From Candidatus Omnitrophota bacterium (lineage in GTDB: Bacteria; Omnitrophota; Gorgyraeia; B26-G9): a DNA stretch of 55,212 nucleotides. Location of the stretch: contig JAHITE010000041.1 of the NCBI GenBank assembly GCA_018817585.1, positions 1 through 55,212 on the forward strand, in the 5' to 3' direction. Positions 1 to 6,673 of the stretch are shown here, piece after piece. Within the stretch, counting starts at the first letter, position 1. Each line of letters begins with the position of its first letter. A model generated the notes under the pieces. It searched no databases and was not told where the DNA came from. It saw nothing but the letters and a program-made list of their open reading frames with translations. The position numbers and the translations under genes were made by a program.

Positions 1-43
1 ACTTTAACCTTAAATCGTTAACCTTTAACCTTTATTTATTATT

Positions 44-682
44 ATGAAAAGACAATATATAACAATATTCTTACTGCTGGTTACAATACTGATTTGTTTT
101 GGGCTGCCGAAGCCGAAGTATATAAGCCCGGATATTTTGGGCAAGCTGAATATTCCATATTCCTTGAGTGACTGGAGAAGCGAAGACGCGAGCGATTCGA
201 TAAACCAGCGGGCTGATGATCGGTATAATTTTATCAGTGATATCTTCGCGCGGGTTTATGGGACAAGGGCTGGAGACAGCCTGCTTTTTATTATCTTAGA
301 CGCTGGAAACTTTCATCACCCGAAGGTGTGTTTCGGCAGTTCCGGGTATAAAATAAAAGAGCTTGAGGATACGCGGTTTGATATCCCTAATGGTAAATTT
401 AAGGCGAAAACAATTCTTGCTTTAAAAGGAGATGCTGGTTTTGTATTGGTGTATTGGATGGTAATCAATGAAAAGAGAGTTGATTGGACCGAGCAGAAGA
501 TAAAGCAGTTGTGGTTTTCATTATTGAATAAAGAGAAGCAAGGATTGATGATGCGATTGGATATTCCGGTTACGGAGGGTAATCCTAAAGCTGCGATTAG
601 TCTTGCCCAGAGGTTTATTAAGGATATTTCTTATAAGATGTCTGATAAAGATCAAGCGTATATTTTTGGAAGGCACGAATAG
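44..682 (+). CDS. EpsI-family exosortase-associated protein
   Basis: A 212-residue protein with one N-terminal hydrophobic segment (about residues 5-22) and an extracytoplasmic domain that resembles the EpsI/DUF3485 family. The key sign is the HHPKVCFGSSGY segment near residues 91-102, matching the family's His-Pro-x-x-Cys-x-x-x-Gly pattern. EpsI proteins accompany, or are fused to, exosortases, which process PEP-CTERM proteins at the membrane during exopolysaccharide and surface-protein export. A PEP-CTERM protein lies 270 bp downstream on the other strand, which supports the call. No exosortase is in the window; one may lie just upstream. The start ATG has no clear Shine-Dalgarno, and TA-rich repeats fill the bases before it. 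Confidence 0.75.
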   Translation: MKRQYITIFLLLVTILICFGLPKPKYISPDILGKLNIPYSLSDWRSEDASDSINQRADDRYNFISDIFARVYGTRAGDSLLFIILDAGNFHHPKVCFGSSGYKIKELEDTRFDIPNGKFKAKTILALKGDAGFVLVYWMVINEKRVDWTEQKIKQLWFSLLNKEKQGLMMRLDIPVTEGNPKAAISLAQRFIKDISYKMSDKDQAYIFGRHE

Positions 683-720
683 ACACTGTGCTATCCTGAA
701 AAAGGTTGGTAGAAAGATAA

Positions 721-798
721 ATTAACCGCAGATGAACGCAGATCCTCCTTCGCCACCTACTTCGTCAAGACTTCGAAGGTCAGGAAGGCTATGGAGGA
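721..798. repeat. Dispersed-type intergenic repeat with imperfect inverted arms
   Basis: After the EpsI stop come the words ACCGCAGATGAACGCAGAT and then an imperfect palindrome whose arms are TCCTCCTTCGCC (743-754) and GAAGGCTATGGAGGA (784-798), with CTTCG/CGAAG inner arms. It is non-coding and looks like a genome-wide repeat unit rather than a terminator, because no T-tract follows. Confidence 0.4.
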
Positions 799-832
799 CA
801 GGTGGAAGCATAAGAGGAAAAGGAAAAAGTGA

Positions 833-900
833 AAAGCTTTAAGCTGTAAGACTTAAGCTATAAGATAAAAGACGTAAGATATAAAACTTAAGCAATAAAA
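833..900. repeat. Degenerate word-like intergenic repeat (taagctataag type)
   Basis: Near-tandem variants of the words AAGCTTTAAGCTGTAAGA and CTTAAGCTATAAGAT fill this stretch. The same kind of array recurs near 2083-2115 and, with other words, in many intergenic gaps here. No coding potential is seen. Confidence 0.5.
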
Positions 901-937
901 AAAGGCATCAACATTATTTTGTTGATGCCTTTTTTTA
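895..937. terminator. Bidirectional intrinsic terminator
   Basis: A nine-base perfect stem GGCATCAAC (904-912) / GTTGATGCC (921-929) with an eight-base loop is flanked by an A-run on the left and a T-run on the right. It can act on both strands; it lies just past the stop of the minus-strand PEP-CTERM gene, its most likely client. Confidence 0.85.
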
Positions 938-952
938 TTAATAGAAATATTT

Positions 953-1468
953 TTAAACGTTCATAACTAACTTTTTCTTGCGATATAAGCTCGCTGCAAG
1001 CGGCATGCCGCCAAATAAAAATAAAATCATGGATATTGGTTCAGGGTTAACTGTGAACTTAGTTGTCCCATTTCCCACACCGGCAGCGCCGCCAAAATTC
1101 GCGTATACATTCCAATCGCCTTGTTTTTCAGCATTAGGGATACTGTCCCATGATGCTAGGGAAAGCCAAATTTCACGGTCACCACTGATAATGCCTGGTT
1201 CATAATTCATTGTATACTGCGGGGATTGCCAGTATGAAAAAATAAAATTCTGATCCGCGAATGGACTGTTAAGTTGATTTTCCGGAAGCTTTAAGTAAAG
1301 CCATGGCGTCTCGTCTAAGGCAAATTCATTTTGTCCATTAACACTTGAATAACTATCTACCATTTTTATCTCATCAAAAGAAAAACCAGCACAAGCGTTA
1401 TTCGGAATAGCTAAAATACTTGCGAAAACAACAGCCAATAATACAACCAAAAAAGTTGCTTTTTTCAT
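953..1468 (-). CDS. PEP-CTERM sorting-domain protein (exosortase substrate)
   Basis: A 171-residue exported protein. It begins with a signal peptide (residues 1-27, Lys-rich start then a hydrophobic core ending in ACA-G). It ends with a classic PEP-CTERM tripartite tail: N-P-E-P at about residues 141-144, a hydrophobic stretch, then RKKK before the short terminus. Exosortases cut at this PEP motif and anchor or release the protein at the cell surface. The middle (about residues 28-140) is low in cysteine, rich in aromatic residues and polar turns, and not a family I recognise. A GGGAGG ribosome site precedes the ATG. The gene has its own promoter and a terminator at 895-937, so it is monocistronic. 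Confidence 0.85.
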   Translation of the reverse strand: MKKATFLVVLLAVVFASILAIPNNACAGFSFDEIKMVDSYSSVNGQNEFALDETPWLYLKLPENQLNSPFADQNFIFSYWQSPQYTMNYEPGIISGDREIWLSLASWDSIPNAEKQGDWNVYANFGGAAGVGNGTTKFTVNPEPISMILFLFGGMPLAASLYRKKKLVMNV

Positions 1469-1515
1469 TTTTTCCTCCCTCTTAAATTATTAAAATTAAA
1501 GTTTAACATTGATAA

Positions 1516-1544
1516 ATAATAACATGATTTATAAGCTATGTCAA
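1516..1544 (-). promoter_or_regulatory. Sigma70-type promoter of the PEP-CTERM gene
   Basis: On the minus strand a perfect TTGACA (1539-1544) is followed by a 17-bp spacer and TATTAT (1516-1521). The start codon lies about 48 bp downstream of the -10. Confidence 0.8.
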
Positions 1545-1555
1545 TAGAAAAATAT

Positions 1556-1608
1556 CCTTGGAAGTACCTTGGAAGTACCAGCGAAGGACCCTTGGAAAAC
1601 CCTTGAAA
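1556..1608. repeat. Helically phased CCTTGGAA direct repeats upstream of PEP-CTERM promoter
   Basis: CCTTGGAA occurs at 1556, 1567 and 1590, and the variant CCTTGAAA at 1601: spacings of 11, 23 and 11 bp, about whole helical turns. The first two form a perfect 11-bp tandem (CCTTGGAAGTA twice). The array starts 12 bp upstream of the -35 box of the minus-strand promoter, where activator sites usually lie. Confidence 0.55.
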
Positions 1609-1868
1609 AATGTGGAAAATGTACCCTAAACCTGGACAGGCATTTTTGATGAACCGTCCTGAGAAACAAACATCAGCTACCAATAATAATCAGGTTAGTA
1701 TTGCGATGGCCTAAAAAATACCTAATGCGCGGATAAAGAGTGAAAATCACCATAGATTTAAACGCTATGTCGATAATTATTTTTTGATACATCCGGGCTA
1801 AAAACTGTCTTGGGATTAAACAAACAAAAAAATATTATTAGAAAATATAATGTTTTTTGTAGGATAGA

Positions 1869-1896
1869 TTGCATTATAGCATATATTTGCTACAAT
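1869..1896 (+). promoter_or_regulatory. Possible promoter for a leaderless small ORF
   Basis: TTGCAT (1869-1874), a 16-bp spacer, then TACAAT (1891-1896). The predicted transcription start falls on or next to the ATG at 1903. Confidence 0.4.
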
Positions 1897-1902
1897 AAAG
1901 CA

Positions 1903-2046
1903 ATGAAAAAGGTAATTTTAACTAGTATTATATTAATAACTCTATGCTTAGGACTATATTGGACTAAATGTCAATTGGGGATTGATTTTTCAAAGAAATA
2001 TTCTTTAAGTTATTATACTCCTTTTAATCTTTTACAAAAAAAGTGA
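1903..2046 (+). CDS. Small putative exported or membrane peptide
   Basis: A 47-residue reading frame beginning MKKVILTSIILIT: two lysines, then a hydrophobic run to about residue 16, then a polar tail ending in KK. It looks like a signal peptide or single-pass membrane peptide of unknown function. No Shine-Dalgarno precedes it; a plausible promoter places the transcription start at the ATG. It is the only coding candidate in the 1469-2164 gap. Chance origin cannot be excluded. The rest of that gap holds the repeats and promoter at 1516-1608, and degenerate taagctataggctgtaa-type words near 2083-2115. Confidence 0.3.
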   Translation: MKKVILTSIILITLCLGLYWTKCQLGIDFSKKYSLSYYTPFNLLQKK

Positions 2047-2164
2047 AATAATGTTATGAGTAAAACACTGAATATGCTGTAAACCGTAAGCTTTAAGCTA
2101 TAGGCTGTAAATTATAAAAAATATTTCAAGTCTTATCGTTTAGGTAAACTCTAAATAAACTCAA

Positions 2165-3529
2165 ATGACTAAAGCCAAAAACACAAAGGAGAATATGAAT
2201 AAACTTAACAATAAGTTGTCACATCCTGATATTTTAGCGAGTGGAGCATTTACTCTGCTTATGCCTGAGCTGCAGCGCGCGGTATCTGACAGCGGTTATC
2301 ACACACCCACACCGATACAGGAGCAAGTGATCTCGCATCTTCTTAGCGGCAGAGATCTGATCGGCTGTGCGCAGACCGGTACTGGAAAAACAGCTGCTTT
2401 TGTTTTGCCGATCTTGCAATGTTTGGCGAAAAATCCGCGCCATCAGGCGCGAGGGAAAACTCGGGTGTTGGTTTTAGCTCCAACTCGTGAGCTGGCCGCG
2501 CAAATCGGTGATAGTGTAAAAAAATATGGACGATATTTAAAAGTTCCTTATACGGTTATTTTTGGCGGTGTTGGACAGGATCCTCAGGTGCGGGCACTGG
2601 CGCGTGGCGTGGAAATTGTTATTGCTACCCCGGGACGTCTGCTGGATCTGATGAATCAACGCCATATCAAATTGGATGCTACTGAGATTTTTGTTCTAGA
2701 TGAAGCTGATCGAATGCTGGATATGGGTTTTATTCATGATGTCAAGCGGATTGTTGCTAAGCTTCCCCAAAAACGTCAGACACTTTTTTTCTCAGCCACG
2801 ATGGAACCGGAAGTGGTCAAGCTTTCGAAAACGATCGTAGATAATCCTGTTTTTGTCAGTGTTACTCCTGAGCAGCTAACAGTAGAACGGATTGCTCAGA
2901 AAGTATTTTTTGTGGATAAAAATAATAAGGATCTGCTTTTGGCACAGCTCTTAGAGGCTAAACATTTAAGTAGAGTATTGGTTTTTGTGCAGATGAAATT
3001 TGTCGCTGATCGGGTTGTCAAGCGGCTACTGCAGCTTAATATAAATGCGATTGCGATTCATGGCAATAAAAGCCAAGGCGCACGCACTGGAGCTCTGGCT
3101 AAGTTTAAACAAGGCGAGGTTCGGGTTTTAGTTGCTACTGATATCGCGGCTCGGGGAATTGATGTTTCTTTGATTTCACATGTGATCAATTATGATCTGC
3201 CGCTAACTCCGGAGACTTATGTGCATCGGATTGGGCGTACAGCCCGGGCCGGTACTGACGGCGACGCGGTTTCATTTTGTTCAGGGCCGGAACGTGATTG
3301 TTTGCGCGCGATCGAAAAGATGGTGCGGATGGTAATACCGGTTGATCGTAGTCATGATTTTCATTCTAAGGCGGCTGAGTCTGCTAAGGGTGAGGCATCA
3401 CGACCTTTACCGCATAAAGGTAGACCTAGTCGGATTGTAAGCAATGGCCGCAAGCCTGCTGCTAAGAGTAAAAATTTTTCAGGATCCTGGCAGCGAAAGC
3501 CAAAGAATAAAAAGCAGCATAGCGTATAG
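2165..3529 (+). CDS. DEAD-box ATP-dependent RNA helicase (RhlE-like)
   Basis: An ATP-dependent RNA-unwinding enzyme of the DEAD-box family, cytoplasmic, used in RNA structure remodelling during ribosome assembly, mRNA decay or cold response. All core motifs are visible in order: Q motif PTPIQEQ, AQTGTGKT, PTRELA, TPGR, DEADRMLDMGF, SAT, ATDIAARGIDV and HRIGRTARAG. The basic tail (from about residue 390, rich in K, R, G and S) is of the sort that binds RNA. The first ATG (2165) has no ribosome site; an in-frame ATG at 2195 has AGGAG three bases before it, so the protein may start 10 residues later. It appears monocistronic. An 8-bp hairpin without a T-run (3562-3569/3587-3594) lies downstream. 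Confidence 0.95.
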   Translation: MTKAKNTKENMNKLNNKLSHPDILASGAFTLLMPELQRAVSDSGYHTPTPIQEQVISHLLSGRDLIGCAQTGTGKTAAFVLPILQCLAKNPRHQARGKTRVLVLAPTRELAAQIGDSVKKYGRYLKVPYTVIFGGVGQDPQVRALARGVEIVIATPGRLLDLMNQRHIKLDATEIFVLDEADRMLDMGFIHDVKRIVAKLPQKRQTLFFSATMEPEVVKLSKTIVDNPVFVSVTPEQLTVERIAQKVFFVDKNNKDLLLAQLLEAKHLSRVLVFVQMKFVADRVVKRLLQLNINAIAIHGNKSQGARTGALAKFKQGEVRVLVATDIAARGIDVSLISHVINYDLPLTPETYVHRIGRTARAGTDGDAVSFCSGPERDCLRAIEKMVRMVIPVDRSHDFHSKAAESAKGEASRPLPHKGRPSRIVSNGRKPAAKSKNFSGSWQRKPKNKKQHSV

Positions 3530-3599
3530 CGGACAAGACAAGCGTAAAACCGAAGGATGCAAAGCTAAAACAGTTCTGAAACAGGATTTAGCTTGCAGC

Positions 3600-3725
3600 T
3601 AAATAGCTGATGGCTGATGGCCAAAGCAAAAAGCAAAAAGTTGAGAGCACATAGGGAGGAGTTAGGAATTAGGAAAAGATTTGACCTTTGACTTTGTGTC
3701 TTACAACTCGATAACTCGTAAATCC
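3600..3725. repeat. Degenerate intergenic word repeats
   Basis: Short repeated words (GCTGATGGCTGATGG, AGCAAAAAGCAAAAAG, TTAGGAATTAGGAAAAG, CTCGATAACTCG) run between the helicase and the toxin-antitoxin promoter. They resemble arrays in other gaps and have no coding signal. Confidence 0.45.
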
Positions 3726-3745
3726 GATAACCAATATGAGTAATA

Positions 3746-3793
3746 TTGCAATTTTGGATGATTTGTAGTATACTTTACTACAGAAGACTACAA
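3746..3793 (+). promoter_or_regulatory. Promoter with overlapping operator of the toxin-antitoxin operon
   Basis: TTGCAA (3746-3751), a 17-bp spacer and TATACT (3769-3774) form a good promoter. A perfect 7-bp inverted repeat TGTAGTA (3764-3770) / TACTACA (3776-3782) overlaps the -10, and a further CTACAA (3788-3793) repeats the right half. This is the expected layout for autorepression by a ribbon-helix-helix antitoxin. Confidence 0.75.
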
Positions 3794-3805
3794 GGGAGAA
3801 TTATT

Positions 3806-4039
3806 ATGAAACATGATATAAAACCTACATCAGTACGCTTAGACGCGGCTTTACATAAAAAACTGGAAGCAGTTGCTGCTCATATCCATCGACCTAAAAC
3901 ATGGTTGATTAAAGAAGCAATTTCTCACTATGTAAATGAATTGGCTGATAATGCTATTGCATTAGAAAAATTTACTGATCCCAATACCGAGTATTTAGAC
4001 TGGGAAGAAATAAAAGATGATCTACTTAATAAGGATTGA
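3806..4039 (+). CDS. Ribbon-helix-helix antitoxin
   Basis: A 77-residue antitoxin. Residues 5-42 (PTSVRLDAALHKKLEAVA and the following helices) form a ribbon-helix-helix DNA-binding fold of the CopG/RelB-like type; the acidic tail (EYLDWEEIKDDL) is what would wrap the toxin. The start at 3806 is set by GGGAG a few bases upstream and by the RHH strand beginning at once after it; a longer frame from 3746 would begin inside the promoter. Its last 23 bases overlap the toxin gene, so translation is coupled. The inverted repeat over the promoter is its likely operator. Confidence 0.85.
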   Translation: MKHDIKPTSVRLDAALHKKLEAVAAHIHRPKTWLIKEAISHYVNELADNAIALEKFTDPNTEYLDWEEIKDDLLNKD

Positions 4040-4271
4040 GAAAGAGGCAGCTAAAACTTTGGCAAAGATCGTTAAGTCTGAACGCCGGCGTATAGTTGTT
4101 GCGATTGAAAAACTCAAGCATAATTCTGATCTTGGTAGTCAGCTTTCTGGAAAATGGAAAGGTTTAAGACGCTTACGTGTTGGGGATTATAGAATTATAT
4201 ATGGAATAAAATCAAAGCAATTATTGATATTAGTTGTCAAAATTGGACATAGAAGGGAAATTTATCAATAA
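4017..4271 (+). CDS. RelE/ParE-superfamily toxin
   Basis: An 84-residue basic protein of the RelE/ParE fold. The diagnostic stretch near residues 45-65 has the family pattern L-S-x-x-W-K-G-L-R-R-L-R-V-G-D-Y-R-I-I-Y, and the C-terminal strand ends HRREIYQ as in mRNA-cleaving RelE homologues. RelE toxins cut mRNA in the ribosomal A site, whereas ParE toxins poison gyrase; the conserved Arg/His-Arg tail favours the RelE type, but the sequence does not settle it. It overlaps the antitoxin gene upstream and has no strong ribosome site of its own, so coupling keeps toxin below antitoxin. Confidence 0.85.
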   Translation: MIYLIRIEKEAAKTLAKIVKSERRRIVVAIEKLKHNSDLGSQLSGKWKGLRRLRVGDYRIIYGIKSKQLLILVVKIGHRREIYQ

Positions 4272-4666
4272 TATTTAGTGATGAATTAATAAAAAAAATT
4301 AAAGCAGAAATTGCTGGGTGCTTAGGACTTAGGAAAACATAAGACGGAAAACAGAGAATAAATTTCTAATTTCTAATTGCACTAATTTCTAAACGCAATA
4401 CTCCCGGCCCGATACGAAATACTGGTAGCGCAATACGTACGACGCAATACTCAATACGCTTTTGACTATCGACCATTAGCTAATTAATTTCCTTACAATC
4501 AGGGGCGCCTTAGGTTTGGGTGGCCCCGCTTTTTTAAAGGTAACGGTAACAGTTGATGATAGTTTGAAATTATGCCTCATTGTCTAGTGTTTATTTACAA
4601 AACAGCAGTGTTCTAAATATTGAATTTTTAGGAAAATTCTTGACATTGGTTTAAAATTGTGCTAAA
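4272..4666. repeat. Gene-free gap with degenerate repeats and a weak terminator
   Basis: This gap holds near-tandem words (TTTCTAATTTCTAATT, CGCAATACG/CGACGCAATACTCAATACG variants at 4397-4460). It also holds one hairpin, GGGGC (4502-4506) / GCCCC (4523-4527), followed by GC and six T, a possible weak terminator. No gene is seen. The AbiEi promoter lies at its right end. Confidence 0.5.
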
Positions 4667-4668
4667 TT
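4640..4668 (+). promoter_or_regulatory. Strong promoter giving a probably leaderless abiEi mRNA
   Basis: A perfect TTGACA (4640-4645), a 17-bp spacer ending in TGC (an extended -10) and TAAATT (4663-4668). The ATG at 4676 lies 7 bp after the -10, where transcription should begin. Confidence 0.7.
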
Positions 4669-4675
4669 GACTATT

Positions 4676-5440
4676 ATGGATAGACAAAATAGAAGCATAT
4701 TAAACAATCTGCTTAGAAGCTGGCCTAGAAATACTGTTGCTGTTTCTACTTGGCTTAATGATCATGGTGTGTATCGTCAATTAGCCGGGACGTATGTTAA
4801 AAGCGGATGGATAGAGCGGATAGGCCAAGGAGCTTTTAAACGGTCAGGAGAAAGCCTCGACTGGAGCGGCGGACTTTATACACTGCAGAGACAGTTAAAT
4901 ATGTCTGTTCATCCAGCGGGGAAAACCGCTCTTGAATTACATGGGGGCGCTCATTATCTTCCGGCAAACTTAAAACAAGCAAAGATAGTTCTCTTTGGGG
5001 CTAAAAACGAGAAACTTCCCAGATGGTTTAAAAATTACAAATGGGAAGCCGTTGTCCGTTATGTGATGACCGGCCTGTTCGGGGAAAATACAGAATTGGG
5101 GCTTACTACATTTAATTTCGGCAATTATGAGATCAAGATATCTTCGGCCGAAAGAGCAGTTGTAGAATTGTGCTACGATGTGCCTATCCGGGAATCTTTT
5201 GATGAGCTGGATCAGATAATGTCCGGGCTTACTACACTTCGGCCTCGGATGGTTCAGGAACTTTTAGAAAAATGCGGCTCAGTTAAGGCGAAGAGATTAT
5301 TTATGTATTTAGCTGAGAAACATAATCACGCGTGGGTTAAGAAATTGAATCCTGAAAAAGTTAATTTTGGAACAGGGAAGAGGTCCCTTTGTAATGACGG
5401 ACACTATGATAGCAAATATAAAATAGTTGTTTCAAGATGA
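4676..5440 (+). CDS. AbiEi-family antitoxin / transcriptional regulator
   Basis: A 254-residue protein matching the type IV antitoxin AbiEi. The N-terminal 60 residues form a winged-helix domain (SWPRNTVAVSTWLNDHGV, then the Y-x-x-S-G-W-I-x-R-I-G-x-G-A-F wing). The C-terminal domain carries the family landmarks SSAERAVVELCYDVP and a K-x-N-F-G-T-G-K-R-S segment. AbiEi represses its own operon and counters the nucleotidyltransferase toxin AbiEii. A TTG at 4667 could add three residues, but the promoter position favours ATG 4676. The toxin gene next to it is broken, so this protein is probably an orphan. Confidence 0.85.
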   Translation: MDRQNRSILNNLLRSWPRNTVAVSTWLNDHGVYRQLAGTYVKSGWIERIGQGAFKRSGESLDWSGGLYTLQRQLNMSVHPAGKTALELHGGAHYLPANLKQAKIVLFGAKNEKLPRWFKNYKWEAVVRYVMTGLFGENTELGLTTFNFGNYEIKISSAERAVVELCYDVPIRESFDELDQIMSGLTTLRPRMVQELLEKCGSVKAKRLFMYLAEKHNHAWVKKLNPEKVNFGTGKRSLCNDGHYDSKYKIVVSR

Positions 5441-5449
5441 GCGGAGATT

Positions 5450-6254
5450 ATGAATAAAAATTTATTTCATCAGCAAGCGGACCTTCTGATATCAATCCTC
5501 CCGTAAATGACTAAAGATACTGATTTTGCCTTGCACGGCGGGACCGCAATCAATTTTTTTGTGCGTGATATGCCGCGTCTTTCCGTGGACATCGACCTGA
5601 CTTATTTACGTATCAGTTCCCGCGAGGAGACTATAAATGCCATCAGTGAACAATTAAGGTTGATATCAAGGCGCATCTCTTTGGGTATGCCATCAGTGTG
5701 GATAGAAGAGAAAACAGAGACGCCGGGCGGATTTATCACAAAACTCTTTGTTAAGAGGCAAAGCGCGATTGTTAAGATTGAACCGAATCTGGTTATGCGC
5801 GGCTATTGATAGGCAGCATCCTCGGGATATTTTTGATATCATGCTGCTTCTTAAAAACGAAGGCATCACTGAACAAGTTCGGAAGTCTTTCCTGGTTTAT
5901 CTTATAAGTCATAATCGTCCGATCTCGGAGCTATTGTCGCCGAATTTAAAAGACATGAAGCCGGTTTTTGAAAAGGAGTTTCTGGGAATGACTTCTTTTG
6001 AGGTGAAGTATGAAGAATTGCTGAGTGTTAGAAAAACCTTGATTGAAGAAATCAACAAGCGAATAACCGATGATGAGCGCGTGTTCCTTGTGTCGTTTAA
6101 AGAAAAAGACCCTAAGTGGGATCTCTTGGGTGTTAATGGCGCTCAGGATATGCCGGCGGTTAGATGGAAATTAGCCAATTTAGCAAAGATGGGAAATGAT
6201 AAGCATAAACAAGCGGTTCATCAATTAAAGAAGGTTATCGTGAAGAAGAAATAG
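5450..6254 (+). pseudogene. Decayed AbiEii nucleotidyltransferase toxin
   Basis: Remnant of the type IV toxin AbiEii. The expected start MNKNLFHQQADLL is at 5450 with a GCGGAG ribosome site, but an in-frame TAA at 5504-5506 stops it after 18 residues. The frame resumes with the nucleotidyltransferase core: ALHGGTAINFF, then SVDIDLTYL, then KIEPNLVMRG. At about 5795-5805 the frame jumps from NLVMRG straight to LCAAIDRQHPRDIFD in another frame. A central block of some 40 residues, usual between these motifs, is missing. The rest (to 6254) continues like a normal AbiEii C-terminus. A nonsense mutation plus an out-of-frame internal deletion make it non-functional. Confidence 0.85.
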
Positions 6255-6379
6255 TCCTCGAGTTAACGGGTTAGCGGGTCTAAAACAGTTCATGGAGTAA
6301 AAAGAACAAAAGCCCACTTGATATTTTTCCCACAAAATTGTATGCTTAAATAGTAAACAATAGTAACTGGGAGGTAATG

Positions 6380-6556
6380 ATGAAGATAAGCGAAGATTTT
6401 AAGCAAATGGGCACGGCCTGACTTGATACTAAAAATAGAGTTACTTTGGGAAAGCTGATCAAAAAATTTGAAATATTAACAAATACTTCAATCAATGACT
6501 TTAAGACCTGATATCGATTGTTTCAATCGAACATCATCCTTGAGTTTAAAAACTAA
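6380..6556 (+). pseudogene. Relic of an AbrB-like antitoxin gene
   Basis: A GGGAGG ribosome site (6369-6374) leads to an ATG at 6380 and a 58-codon frame broken by two in-frame TGA codons (6419-6421 and 6509-6511) before a TAA. Between the stops the translation LDTKNRVTLGKLIKKF matches the swapped-hairpin AbrB antitoxin pattern D-S/T-K-N-R-V-T-L-G, and YRLFQSNIILEFK fits the strand that follows. No toxin partner is next to it. TGA is a true stop elsewhere in the window, so decay is the simplest reading. The rest of 6255-6673 holds only degenerate words (CGAGTTAACGGGTTAGCGGGT, ATGAATTAAGAGTTATGAATT). Confidence 0.6.
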
Positions 6557-6673
6557 TTAATAAAAAAGTAGTTGAAGGATGAAGGACGAGAAAGTAGTTA
6601 TGAATTAAGAGTTATGAATTTTTACTATAAGTCATTAGCTATTAGCTCTTGGCTTTTTCCTTGTGACTTAGCG

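Noticed and set aside
1465..1683. 72-residue minus-strand frame upstream of the PEP-CTERM gene
   Set aside because: It covers the promoter and the phased repeat array and has no ribosome site.
6380..6556. UGA read as an amino acid to keep this frame open
   Set aside because: UGA is the true stop of several intact genes here (for example abiEi and leuD), and Trp is encoded by UGG, so recoding is not supported.
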